A stretch of 64,000 nucleotides of DNA, taken from assembly GCF_023721415.1 (NCBI RefSeq), contig NZ_JAMQVC010000001.1:434001-498000 (forward strand), written 5' to 3'. Both the position numbers and the translations under genes were made by a program. Position 1 is the first letter of the stretch. Each line of letters opens with the position of its first letter. Positions 36,714 to 44,973 of this stretch are shown here, piece by piece. Under the pieces are notes generated by a model. It searched no databases and was not told the DNA's origin. It saw only the letters and a list, made by a program, of their open reading frames with translations. The stretch comes from Galbibacter mesophilus (GTDB lineage Bacteria; Bacteroidota; Bacteroidia; Flavobacteriales; Flavobacteriaceae).

Positions 36714-36751
36714 GCTTACGCACCGAAATAATTAAATTTTTGTGCGAAAGC
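36714..36751. other. Inverted repeat upstream of the response-regulator gene
   Basis: GCTTACGCAC (36714-36723) and GTGCGAAAGC (36742-36751) are complementary at 9 of 10 positions with an 18-nt A/T loop. It is not followed by a T run, so it is not a terminator. The arm GCTTACGCAC is also the core of the cassette boundary repeats at 21218 and 22108. The rest of the 432-bp gap 36388-36819 shows only AT-rich DNA and the TGTTA repeats. Confidence 0.4.
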
Positions 36752-36819
36752 GCAGCGGTTGATCTAAGCAATAAATTTTTATTTATTTCATTTTCATTAC
36801 AATAAAAATTTTTAAATAG

Positions 36820-37506
36820 ATGAAAAAAAGGGAAATCAAAATTCTTTTAGTAGACGACGAACCGGATATCCTAGAAATTGTAGGGTACAATCTATCTTCT
36901 GAAGGATATAACGTTATTACCGCCAAAAACGGAGTCGAAGCTATCGCCAAAGCCAAAAAAGAAAAACCACACCTTATTATACTGGATGTAATGATGCCGG
37001 AAATGGATGGTATTGAAACGTGCGAGCAGATTAGAAAGTCTAACGAGCTTGATAATGTTATCATTACTTTTTTAACGGCCCGTGGTGAGGATTACTCCCA
37101 AGTTGCCGGTTTTGATGCCGGGGCAGACGACTACATCACCAAACCTATTAAACCCAAAGTTTTAGTAAGTAAAGTAAAAGCTTTGTTACGAAGACTGAAA
37201 GAAGAGGAAGAGGTGGTTGAGAGCATTGTAAAAGTGGGCAACATAACCATTAACCGCGATGAATACAAAATAATTCAAGCTGGAGAAGAAATTATATTAC
37301 CGCGTAAAGAGTTTGAATTACTTTCTTTGTTAGCCAGCAGACCAGGAAAAGTATTTAAAAGGGATGAAATTCTTGATAAAGTATGGGGTAACGAAGTAAT
37401 CGTTGGCGGAAGAACCATCGACGTGCACATTCGTAAGCTTCGTGAAAAGATTGGAGACAACCACTTTAAGACCGTAAAAGGTGTGGGTTATAAATTTGTT
37501 TTGTAA
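36820..37506 (+). CDS. OmpR/PhoB-family response regulator
   Basis: A 228-residue regulator. Receiver domain 5-125 with acidic pocket Asp12-Asp13, phosphoacceptor Asp56 (LIILDVMMP), a Thr in FLTARGE and Lys in YITKPIKP; winged-helix DNA-binding domain about 135-228 with the recognition region GGRTIDVHIRKLREKIG and VKGVGYKFVL. It should bind direct repeats as a dimer and pairs with the histidine kinase about 200 nt downstream. PhoB-like in form, but Pho function is an inference. Confidence 0.92.
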   Translation: MKKREIKILLVDDEPDILEIVGYNLSSEGYNVITAKNGVEAIAKAKKEKPHLIILDVMMPEMDGIETCEQIRKSNELDNVIITFLTARGEDYSQVAGFDAGADDYITKPIKPKVLVSKVKALLRRLKEEEEVVESIVKVGNITINRDEYKIIQAGEEIILPRKEFELLSLLASRPGKVFKRDEILDKVWGNEVIVGGRTIDVHIRKLREKIGDNHFKTVKGVGYKFVL

Positions 37507-37713
37507 AATTATTTCAAAACAATCATTTTGAATAAGGCAATCTGTAAAAATTGGATATTCCTGTTTTTAGAAAGATTGTCTTTACGTGTTAAAACCTTTC
37601 AAAATGTTCTCAACGAACAACCAAAAGGAAGCCAGCTGGGCCATGAAATTAGCTTTGTTGCCACTTTTTAATCGGCTTATTTATTGTAACTTTAGCGCAT
37701 TAAAAGCTCCCTA

Positions 37714-38772
37714 TTGAAAACACAATTAAAAAAGTCATACCGTTTTGCACTGCGATCGTCGGCTTTAATTACACTTGTCGCTGGCATCGTTTTAAGTATT
37801 TTTATATACTTCAATTTAAACACTCCCGCATTTATTTTACTTTTTGTTGGTGTTATTTTTCTTTTCTCCTTTTTTATTGTTCAATATCGGGTGGAACGGT
37901 TTATTTATAGACGTGTTAAAAAAATATATGACGATGTATCCCTATTGGAATCTACAACCTTCCAAGACCAGCCCATAACGACCGATATGCGTACCCTTAC
38001 CGAGGAAATTGAAAAGTTTGCGGCCAATAAAAAACTGGAAATTGAAACCTTAAAAATAAGGGAGGGCTACCGAAAAGAGTTTCTTGGAAATGTTTCCCAC
38101 GAACTTAAAACACCGCTTTTTACGGTTCAGGGGTACATTCTTACGCTTTTGGACGGTGCCATGGACGATAAAGCCATCAGAAAGAAATACTTGACGCGCG
38201 CCAACAAAGGGGTGGAGAGACTTATTTATATTGTAAAGGATTTGGATATGATTACCAAATTGGAGGCGGGAGACCTTCATTTAGATCACGAAGATTTTGA
38301 TATTGTAGAGCTTGTACAAGGGGTTTTCGACCTTATGGAAATGAAAGCCAATAAAAAGAAAATCTCGCTTACTTTTGACCAAATCTATCAACCTTTATTG
38401 GTTCACGCGGATAAAGACCGTATTCAGCAAGTTGTCACCAATCTCGTGGTAAACTCTATTAAATATGGTAAAGAAGGTGGCACAACGGAAATTAGTATTG
38501 AAAACTTGGTTAAAAACAAAGTAATTGTTAGGGTAACCGATAATGGCGAAGGTATTGAAAAACAAAATATTCCGCGACTATTTGAGCGTTTCTACCGCGT
38601 AGATAAAAGCGGTAGCCGTAAAGAAGGTGGCTCTGGACTGGGGCTTTCCATTGTAAAACATATTATTGAAGCGCACAAAGAAAAAATCTACGTAGAAAGT
38701 GTGTTTGGTGTTGGTTCGGAGTTTTCCTTTACCTTAGAAAAGGTGAAAAAGACTCCTGAGATCGAAGGTTGA
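37714..38772 (+). CDS. PhoR-like membrane sensor histidine kinase without periplasmic domain
   Basis: A 352-residue kinase. Two membrane helices (about 16-34 and 37-55) are joined by only a few residues, so there is no extracytoplasmic sensor domain; a short coiled-coil (about 60-115) leads to the HisKA domain with phospho-acceptor His129 (GNVSHELKTPL) and an HATPase domain with N box VTNLVVNSIKYGKEG, G1 VTDNGEGI and G2 GGSGLGLSIVKHI. It phosphorylates the regulator encoded upstream. Start is TTG at 37714. The last 39 bases overlap the convergent glycosyltransferase gene. Confidence 0.9.
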   Translation: MKTQLKKSYRFALRSSALITLVAGIVLSIFIYFNLNTPAFILLFVGVIFLFSFFIVQYRVERFIYRRVKKIYDDVSLLESTTFQDQPITTDMRTLTEEIEKFAANKKLEIETLKIREGYRKEFLGNVSHELKTPLFTVQGYILTLLDGAMDDKAIRKKYLTRANKGVERLIYIVKDLDMITKLEAGDLHLDHEDFDIVELVQGVFDLMEMKANKKKISLTFDQIYQPLLVHADKDRIQQVVTNLVVNSIKYGKEGGTTEISIENLVKNKVIVRVTDNGEGIEKQNIPRLFERFYRVDKSGSRKEGGSGLGLSIVKHIIEAHKEKIYVESVFGVGSEFSFTLEKVKKTPEIEG

Positions 38773-39786
38773 TTCTATACCTCCCAATCCTTTGTAATCT
38801 TTAATTTTATCCAACATTTCTATTTTAAAATCTTCCTGCTTGCAAAATGGCACCAACCCTTCCTCTTGAAGTCGTTCTGCTAAATATTCCTGTTCGTATT
38901 GACCAGGTGTCGGAATAAAAAAGGCCTTTTTCTTCAGCTTGGCTAAATCCAAAACCGTGGTATAACCAGAACGCGAAAGTACGACTTCACTTTTGTTAAA
39001 AGCGGTTTCAAGCTCTACAGAGTTCATGTAATTATAAACGGTAATATTGTTTTGTTGGGTAATTTTTTGCTCATCTTCTATCACTCCTTTTACAAACAGT
39101 ACCTCTCCATCAAATTTTGCAGCTTCCTTTAGCAGATGTACGGCCAGCATACTTCGCTGCGGTTCGGGGCCAGAAATAATAATCATTAATTTATATTTCC
39201 TCGGAAGATCTTTCTGTTCTAACCTACTTAAAACACCGATATATTTTACATTTTCTGAAGCCTCTTTTATATGCCCAAGCTTACCGCTTAAATTTGGTGT
39301 TTCCTTTACATCGGGCACCCAACACTCGGTAAACTTTTTAATTATTTTTTGATGTATTTTAGAACTAAACCAAGTAGTATTACCCGTGAGCACATTTAAT
39401 TGATGCGTAATAAAAACCGACGGTACTTTTTTAGAATACACCCCTAATCGGTTGTCGGATATAATACCATCTATATGCAAACTTTTTACAAGTTCTTTGG
39501 TGTGCTTTTTCTCTTTTTTCACCGCTTTTAGGATTTTCGGGGAATCCCAAAGCATTTTCAGTTTAAAATACTTGGCCTTCTCAGCATATTTAATTTTATA
39601 TGATGGTAGCTCTGCCGTTTCTAATTGAGGAAATTCCTTCTGAAGCAATCGTAACGCTTCTCCATCAGAAGCGATTACAGGTATGAAATTTCCCTTTATT
39701 AATGCTTTAATTATCGGGATACAGCGCGTTGCATGCCCAAGTCCCCAATTTAACGGAGCTACCAAAATTCTTTTCTGCTGAATCAT
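38734..39786 (-). CDS. Glycosyltransferase-like protein (GT28/MurG-type fold)
   Basis: A 350-residue GT-B fold protein. The N-terminal loop ILVAPLNWGLGHATRCIPIIKAL matches the GxGH nucleotide-sugar loop of MurG/UGT types, and the C-terminal half has VVLSRSGYTTVLDLAKLKKKAFFIPTPGQYEQEYLAERLQE, the sugar-nucleotide binding region. Often annotated simply as glycosyltransferase in flavobacteria. Substrate unknown, no linked polysaccharide operon. Overlaps the histidine kinase tail by 39 bases, tail to tail. Confidence 0.82.
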   Translation of the reverse strand: MIQQKRILVAPLNWGLGHATRCIPIIKALIKGNFIPVIASDGEALRLLQKEFPQLETAELPSYKIKYAEKAKYFKLKMLWDSPKILKAVKKEKKHTKELVKSLHIDGIISDNRLGVYSKKVPSVFITHQLNVLTGNTTWFSSKIHQKIIKKFTECWVPDVKETPNLSGKLGHIKEASENVKYIGVLSRLEQKDLPRKYKLMIIISGPEPQRSMLAVHLLKEAAKFDGEVLFVKGVIEDEQKITQQNNITVYNYMNSVELETAFNKSEVVLSRSGYTTVLDLAKLKKKAFFIPTPGQYEQEYLAERLQEEGLVPFCKQEDFKIEMLDKIKDYKGLGGIESTFDLRSLFHLF

Positions 39787-39856
39787 AACTACAAAGGAAC
39801 TTACTTTTTCCCTGTGAAAGATTTCCTTAATTTTGCCTTTTAATTAAATAATTGTT

Positions 39857-40531
39857 GTGGGAAGCAAAAACAAACTCAAAAGATTCAAGGAAAACGAAAC
39901 TTTTCCGAATGTAATTCAGCCTTCACGTGAAGAATTGGTAGATGAAGGTTTTGATTTAAAAGGAAAATGGAAATCCGCTTTCTTTAAAAATAATAATCCC
40001 ATTGTGTTGGAATTGGGCTGCGGTAAAGGGGAATACACTGTTAACCTCGCACAGTTAGACCCGAACAAGAATTATATTGGAATTGACATAAAAGGCGCAC
40101 GATTTTGGCGTGGTGCCAAAACTGCGGTAGAAGAAAATTTGACAAACGTCGCCTTTGTACGCTCTCAAATTGAACTTATTGAATATATATTTGATGAAAA
40201 TGAGGTTGATGAGATTTGGATTACCTTTCCCGATCCTCAAATAAAATATAAGCGCACCAAGCACCGGCTTACCAACGAATCTTTTCTAACCCGTTACAAT
40301 AAAATTCTTAATGAGAATGGCATGGTTCACCTAAAAACAGATAGTGAATTTATGCACGGCTATACCTTAGGACTATTACATGGTTTAGGATTTGAAGTGC
40401 TCTATGCCAACCACAACGTTTACCGAAATGAAGGTAGCCCGAGAGAAGTGACCTCCATACAAACGTTTTACGAAAAACAGTATCTTGAGGTTAACAAACC
40501 TATTACGTATATTAAGTTTAAACCTAACTAA
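39857..40531 (+). CDS. trmB: tRNA (guanine-N7-)-methyltransferase TrmB
   Basis: A 224-residue class I methyltransferase that makes m7G46 in tRNA. The SAM site VLELGCGKGEYTVNLAQ is near 50-66, with GIDIKGARFWRGAKTA, then the TrmB signature IWITFPDPQIKYKRTKHRLTNESFL near 120-144. The start is GTG at 39857. Stop and the next start overlap in TAATG, so it is coupled to the LysE-type gene. Confidence 0.94.
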   Translation: MGSKNKLKRFKENETFPNVIQPSREELVDEGFDLKGKWKSAFFKNNNPIVLELGCGKGEYTVNLAQLDPNKNYIGIDIKGARFWRGAKTAVEENLTNVAFVRSQIELIEYIFDENEVDEIWITFPDPQIKYKRTKHRLTNESFLTRYNKILNENGMVHLKTDSEFMHGYTLGLLHGLGFEVLYANHNVYRNEGSPREVTSIQTFYEKQYLEVNKPITYIKFKPN

Positions 40532-41169
40532 TGTCGCATTTATTCATTCTCTTTTTTGCTACGTTTTCGGCAGCGTTAATGGCAGTGGTTTTCCCTGGCT
40601 TAATTAACATTACGGCCGCTAAAACCAGTGCCAAAAAAGGAAAAACGCGAGGTATGATTTTTGCCGCGGGCGCTGCGACTACAGTTGTTTTTCAAGCATA
40701 TTTGGGCGTTTTAATCTCAAAATACCTCTATAAACACCCAAATGTAATAGATATTTTACTGAAAATAGCTTTGGCTGTTTTTGCCTTTTTCGCCATTTAT
40801 TTCTTTGTCCTTGCCAAAAAGAAAAAAGATCCGAAGAAATTAAAATCGGTAAAAATTAAGAAGAGTAGAAAAAGTACTTTTTTTACCGGTATGCTTATTT
40901 CGGCACTTAACGTTTTGCCAATAGCTTATTTTTGTGGTTTAAATGCTGCATGGAATGTCTCCGGATGGATTAAATTTGAATTGTGGGACATTCTCGTCTT
41001 TGTAATTGCAGCCGGTTTAGGAACGTTCGCCATGCTGTACATGTACGTTTTCTACTTTGATAAACTTCAGGAAAAAACAGATACCTTTGCCCGCAACTCC
41101 GATTATATCCTAAGTGGACTCATGGCAGTTTTACTTATTATTACCTTTCTTCGATTATTTTATTCTTAA
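40531..41169 (+). CDS. LysE/RhtB-type transporter
   Basis: A 212-residue membrane protein with six predicted helices. The start LFILFFATFSAALMAVVFPGLINITAAKTSAKKGKTRGMIFAAGAAT has the LysE-family PG motif and G/A-rich second helix; a basic loop (KKKKDPKKLKSVKIKKSRKS) divides the two halves. The family exports amino acids or related metabolites; substrate is unknown here. Translationally coupled to trmB and followed 3 bases later by the alkyltransferase-like gene. Confidence 0.8.
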   Translation: MSHLFILFFATFSAALMAVVFPGLINITAAKTSAKKGKTRGMIFAAGAATTVVFQAYLGVLISKYLYKHPNVIDILLKIALAVFAFFAIYFFVLAKKKKDPKKLKSVKIKKSRKSTFFTGMLISALNVLPIAYFCGLNAAWNVSGWIKFELWDILVFVIAAGLGTFAMLYMYVFYFDKLQEKTDTFARNSDYILSGLMAVLLIITFLRLFYS

Positions 41170-41172
41170 ATT

Positions 41173-41499
41173 ATGAAAGAGGAAAGTTTCTTTGATCGCG
41201 TTTATGAAGTTGCTCGCCAAATCCCTTACGGAAGGGTTACTTCTTATGGAGCTATTGCCAAATATTTGGGTGCGGCAAGAAGTGCCAGAATGGTAGGCTA
41301 TGCGATGAACGGAAGCAAATTAAATGAAGATGTCCCTGCGCATCGTGTTGTAAACAGAAAAGGAATTCTTACAGGAAAACATCATTTTCAGGGGACTAAT
41401 CTCATGCAACAACTGTTGGAAAGTGAGGGAATAACAGTAAAAGACAATCAAATTCAAAACTTAGAAAAACATTTTTGGGATCCCGCTAAAGAGCTTTGA
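41173..41499 (+). CDS. Alkyltransferase-like protein (MGMT fold, catalytic Cys replaced by Ala)
   Basis: A 108-residue protein with the DNA-binding domain of O6-alkylguanine-DNA alkyltransferase: FFDRVYEVARQIPYGRVTSYGAIAKYLG (winged helix) and arginine-finger region RSARMVGYAMNG. The active-site PCHR is PAHR at 55-58, so it cannot accept alkyl groups. Such ATL proteins bind alkylated guanines and hand them to nucleotide excision repair. In other ATLs the position is usually Trp or Ala. Third gene after trmB and the LysE-type gene. Confidence 0.88.
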   Translation: MKEESFFDRVYEVARQIPYGRVTSYGAIAKYLGAARSARMVGYAMNGSKLNEDVPAHRVVNRKGILTGKHHFQGTNLMQQLLESEGITVKDNQIQNLEKHFWDPAKEL

Positions 41500-41562
41500 T
41501 AGGACCTATCCGTAAATTCATTCAATACTCCTACTTTATTTTCACTACCAACTTAAGATTCA

Positions 41563-42624
41563 CTACAAAACCCACCCTTGACTTCTTGCATGCTTTATGG
41601 CTTCCTCACTGTGATTTATCAATAGAATGGGAGCAGTTTGATTAGCCTCTATCAACGCTTTAATTTTCGCCATCTTTTTTCTGTTTTTTACCGTTCTCAT
41701 ATAAATGGCTTTTATCTGCGAAGGATATTTCTTGGCAATCGCGATATAAATATCTGCATCCAAATCCACCATATCACCAACTAAAATGAATTGAAGTTGT
41801 GGGTAGGTTTCTAAAATATGACTGATCTTAATATATTTATTGCCTTCCAGAAAAGATTCCTTTCTCTTATTCTCAATCCCTAAATCCCTTAAAAGTAATG
41901 CCCCTTTCGGAAAGTGAAATCGTTCAAGGAAAGAAATAAGGTAATCATACAAATTCCAAGGACTATTTGAAAGGTAAAAAAAAGGGTTACTGCTATAACC
42001 TCGGCTGCCATGATGAAGTAAAGTATATAATTCTCTTGCGCCCTCTATCGGCAATCGTTCTTCTACAGTTTTTATAAACGTATTTATAACTACTCTCCAT
42101 TTCAAAAAGGATTCCAATCCAGTTTGCAGTATTGTTTCATCGATATCGCTTATAATGCCGTATTCAGCTTGGTTAGAAGGTTTCATAATTTCAGAAGTAA
42201 TGCGGTATTGCACCTTACCTCCATCCATTAATTCATACGTAACCGGTATCCACAAGGTTTTGGGATGATCTAACTTCAAAGAATGTTTGGCATCCAGATA
42301 TACATAGCCTTCCCGATCTGATACTAAAACGGTCTCCCCTCCTTCCCATTTTACTTTGACCAGCATATTCGGATGCTCATCTGACTCAAAACGTTTAAAT
42401 GAACGCAACATCCTTTTACCCAAGGTATTTTCTGGAATTTCGGCGATTCCTTCATCTTCCAAAACACGTGCCTGACCATGTAATTCGTTATCATTTGCAT
42501 ATCCCCCATACGGCATTACAATAATGGGATCTACGTTATCAATTAAATGAGAAATATAGGTAAACATATAAGCAATAGCGTTAAAAATATTCTTATTAAA
42601 GTTGAAATAAATTTGTAGTTTCAA
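41563..42624 (-). CDS. App1-like phosphatase (DUF2183, HAD type)
   Basis: A 353-residue protein. After an N-terminal beta domain (about 35-145, HGQARVLEDEGIAE, WEGGETVLVSDREGYV) comes a HAD-like phosphatase core with the nucleophile motif SDIDETI at 159-165 and LVGDMVDLDADIYIAIAKKYP later. Yeast App1 is a phosphatidate phosphatase; the substrate of bacterial homologues is untested. The start at 42624 leaves only 26 bases to the divergent small gene; ATG at 42567 (residue 20) leaves more room for promoters and is a credible alternative. Confidence 0.83.
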   Translation of the reverse strand: MKLQIYFNFNKNIFNAIAYMFTYISHLIDNVDPIIVMPYGGYANDNELHGQARVLEDEGIAEIPENTLGKRMLRSFKRFESDEHPNMLVKVKWEGGETVLVSDREGYVYLDAKHSLKLDHPKTLWIPVTYELMDGGKVQYRITSEIMKPSNQAEYGIISDIDETILQTGLESFLKWRVVINTFIKTVEERLPIEGARELYTLLHHGSRGYSSNPFFYLSNSPWNLYDYLISFLERFHFPKGALLLRDLGIENKRKESFLEGNKYIKISHILETYPQLQFILVGDMVDLDADIYIAIAKKYPSQIKAIYMRTVKNRKKMAKIKALIEANQTAPILLINHSEEAIKHARSQGWVL

Positions 42625-42650
42625 TACCCGAAATTTACTAATTTATATAT

Positions 42651-42779
42651 ATGAAAAATATTATTAGAGCTATAATCGCCGGTTGGGGTGCTAAAAAAAT
42701 TGGCGGTGGAAAGTTTGGATGCATCGGGGTTATCTTGATTTTCATTCTTTTGTATTGGCTACTCGGTATCTTTTTTTAA
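42651..42779 (+). CDS. Small membrane protein, 42 residues
   Basis: ATG at 42651, TAA at 42777-42779. The peptide has a basic amphipathic N-terminus MKNIIRAIIAGWGAKKIGGG, then a single hydrophobic helix (about 25-42, CIGVILIFILLYWLLGIFF). This layout with a GWGAKKxGGG turn is one I associate with short conserved flavobacterial peptides. Orientation and spacing (30 nt) suggest co-transcription with the kinase-like gene downstream. Function unknown. Confidence 0.6.
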   Translation: MKNIIRAIIAGWGAKKIGGGKFGCIGVILIFILLYWLLGIFF

Positions 42780-42809
42780 TGAATTCTACATAATCAAACA
42801 ACTAACTGA

Positions 42810-44081
42810 ATGTTTAAAAAGATTCTACTTATTTTATTAGGACTAATTTTGGCAAGCCTTATTGTGGTCTATTTATCACTTTGGGAAACGAAAGAGACGT
42901 TCAGCACATGCAAAATTAGCGGATTAAGCTCCTTGGATTCCATAGATTTTCATGAACATAACAACATAGAAGTCGCCGCGAGCACACTTTACAAAGGAAG
43001 CGATTTTAAAAAATTTATGCAGGGCACACAATACCGCGAGGCTTGGGCGACTCCTGTAAAAGTTCCTATTCTCTTTTTAGACACCCTTAAAGGAGGCTCT
43101 AAGATTATTGAAGAAGGAGGGGGCAAGCAAACGCACTCTTTGAAAATTGAAACCGAAGACAAGGTGATAATGACGTTAAGGAGCGTTAATAAAGACCCTA
43201 AAGCGTTAATCCCCGAAATAGCCGACCAATTGGGTCTGGAAAATGTAATTATTGACGGTATATCTGCGCAACATCCCTATGCGAGCCTCGTAGTCGCAAA
43301 ATTATCTGAAAACGTCGGGGTTTTGCACACCCATCCACAGCTATATTTTGTACCTAAGCAAGAATCCTTAGGTAAATTCAATGAGAAGTATGGCAATCGC
43401 TTATTTATGCTGGAATACGAAACCAAAGGCAAAATAAATTGGAGTGATTACAAAAACGTTAAAGAAATAATTGATACTGATGGACTTCAAAGATTAAAAC
43501 TGAAGCACAAAGAAAATTTAAAGATTGATGAGCCCTTATTGGTAAGATCTCGGTTATTCGATATTCTTATTGGTGATTGGGACAGACATGCAAAACAATG
43601 GGGTTGGATAATTGAGCAAAAAGAAAATGGTTATATAGCACATCCCTTACCAAGTGACAGAGATAATGCTTTCTTTAAACTGGAGGGCGTAATCCCTTCT
43701 CTCATTGCCAATGAAGCTACCTTGCCTGAAGTACAAACTTATTCTGATAGCATTACCAATATTAAAGGACTTATTATGCCTTTTGATCGTTATTTTCTAA
43801 AAGACATCGATAGTAAGGTGTTTGCAGAACAGTCTAAATACTTACAGACACATCTTTCAGATAAAAACATTGAAGCGTCCTTCAAGGTATGGCCGGATTC
43901 AATTTATAAATTGGATGCCCCAGCCTTGATGGAACATCTCAAAAAACGTTTGGAAGACTTACATATCTATTCCAAATTGTTTAAGGAAGAGCTGGATAAA
44001 TTACCACAATTAAACGAACCTTTAAAAGGATCAGATGACAAAAGCCTTCAAGGATCTATAATGAAGTGCTTTGAATGTTAA
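42810..44081 (+). CDS. Membrane-anchored kinase-like protein with GDWDRH motif
   Basis: A 423-residue protein with one N-terminal membrane anchor (about 5-25). GGSKIIEEGGGKQTHSLKI near 95-113 with MTLRSVNKDP (121-130) resembles a glycine-rich loop and strand, and LLVRSRLFDILIGDWDRHAKQWGW (GDWDRH at 255-260) with PSDRDNAFF (281-289) fits the catalytic and metal-binding Asp motifs of atypical kinase folds (HipA/CotH/FAM20-like). The same domain occurs in Bacteroidota fused to phosphoesterase or barrel domains. Kinase activity and substrate are inferred. The protein would face the periplasm if the anchor is a signal anchor. Confidence 0.6.
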   Translation: MFKKILLILLGLILASLIVVYLSLWETKETFSTCKISGLSSLDSIDFHEHNNIEVAASTLYKGSDFKKFMQGTQYREAWATPVKVPILFLDTLKGGSKIIEEGGGKQTHSLKIETEDKVIMTLRSVNKDPKALIPEIADQLGLENVIIDGISAQHPYASLVVAKLSENVGVLHTHPQLYFVPKQESLGKFNEKYGNRLFMLEYETKGKINWSDYKNVKEIIDTDGLQRLKLKHKENLKIDEPLLVRSRLFDILIGDWDRHAKQWGWIIEQKENGYIAHPLPSDRDNAFFKLEGVIPSLIANEATLPEVQTYSDSITNIKGLIMPFDRYFLKDIDSKVFAEQSKYLQTHLSDKNIEASFKVWPDSIYKLDAPALMEHLKKRLEDLHIYSKLFKEELDKLPQLNEPLKGSDDKSLQGSIMKCFEC

Positions 44082-44082
44082 C

Positions 44083-44116
44083 AATAAAAATGGCTCCAAT
44101 AAATATACTAGAGCCA
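44083..44116 (-). terminator. Terminator of the ompW-like gene
   Basis: TGGCTC (44091-44096) and GAGCCA (44111-44116) pair; on the minus strand the stem is followed by TTTTTATTG. The 14-nt loop makes it weaker than others here. Confidence 0.5.
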
Positions 44117-44155
44117 CTTCCTGCAAATGAGAACTATATAGAATAGTTGGAATAG

Positions 44156-44830
44156 TTATAATTTAACTCCTACGCCAATTCCGGCGATAAACGGATTAAT
44201 ATCTACGTCAGCATTAACAACTGCTCCCAGTCTAGAACTGGCGTCTACTTCTACGTCGGTATTAAGAAATAAATATTTCGCATCCAAGTTGATAAACCAG
44301 CGATCATTTAAATCGAAATCCATTCCGAATTGAATTACAGGTGAAAATTCGTTCTCATAATTTACCTTGTCTGCAATTTGTCCGTAACCCTCACCGTAAA
44401 AAATGGTGTAATTCAACCCAGTCCCAATATAAGGTCTAATACTTTCTTCAACATTCCAATGATACTGAAAGGATAAGGTTGGTGGCAACAACCAAACATC
44501 CCCCAAATCAATATCACCAACAGCAGTGTTTGTAACACCTACATCGTGATTAGTAGTTGCTAATACCAGCTCGGCAGCAAAGTTTTTTGTAAAGAAGTAA
44601 GTAAAATCAAGTTCCGGCATGAATGAAAGTCCTAAGTCGGTAGTTCCTCCAATACCTTCGATGGAAGCTTTATCATCTGGAGTTACCAGAATTCCACGTA
44701 CCCTTATTTGCCACTTATGAAAATCATTTCCGGATTTTGTGGAAATAGAAGTCATAGAAATCCCTTCCTGTGCATTTCCATTAAATACCGCTAGGAATGC
44801 AATAAATAGTGTTACGATTATTTTTTTCAT
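44156..44830 (-). CDS. OmpW family outer membrane protein
   Basis: A 224-residue 8-stranded barrel. Start chosen at 44830 where a standard signal peptide begins (MKKIIVTLFIAFLAVFNGNAQ); a longer frame to 44941 would overlap the tRNA operon terminator. WQIRVRGILVTPDD, a GGTTDLGLSFMPELDFTYFFT segment, LLPPTLSFQYHW, PYIGTGLNYTIFYGE and the terminal IAGIGVGVKL are the OmpW landmarks. Members are passive channels for small hydrophobic molecules and stress-responsive. Monocistronic. Confidence 0.9.
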   Translation of the reverse strand: MKKIIVTLFIAFLAVFNGNAQEGISMTSISTKSGNDFHKWQIRVRGILVTPDDKASIEGIGGTTDLGLSFMPELDFTYFFTKNFAAELVLATTNHDVGVTNTAVGDIDLGDVWLLPPTLSFQYHWNVEESIRPYIGTGLNYTIFYGEGYGQIADKVNYENEFSPVIQFGMDFDLNDRWFINLDAKYLFLNTDVEVDASSRLGAVVNADVDINPFIAGIGVGVKL

Positions 44831-44929
44831 GTTCATTACTTTTAAATTTCGGCGAAAGTAATCGTAAACAATTTGCACAATACTGATGAACATCATTTTA
44901 AATAGAAAAAAATCTATTTTTTTGAGTAT

Positions 44930-44958
44930 AAAAAAAGCCACTCAATTTCTTGAATGGC
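44930..44958 (-). terminator. Terminator of the tRNA-Val pair
   Basis: GCCACTCA (44937-44944) and TGAATGGC (44951-44958) pair with one mismatch; on the minus strand a run of seven T follows. Confidence 0.7.
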
Positions 44959-44973
44959 CTGTTTGGTAGTCGT

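Noticed and set aside
44831-44941. N-terminal extension of the OmpW gene to 44941
   Set aside because: It would add 37 residues before a perfect signal peptide and run into the tRNA terminator.
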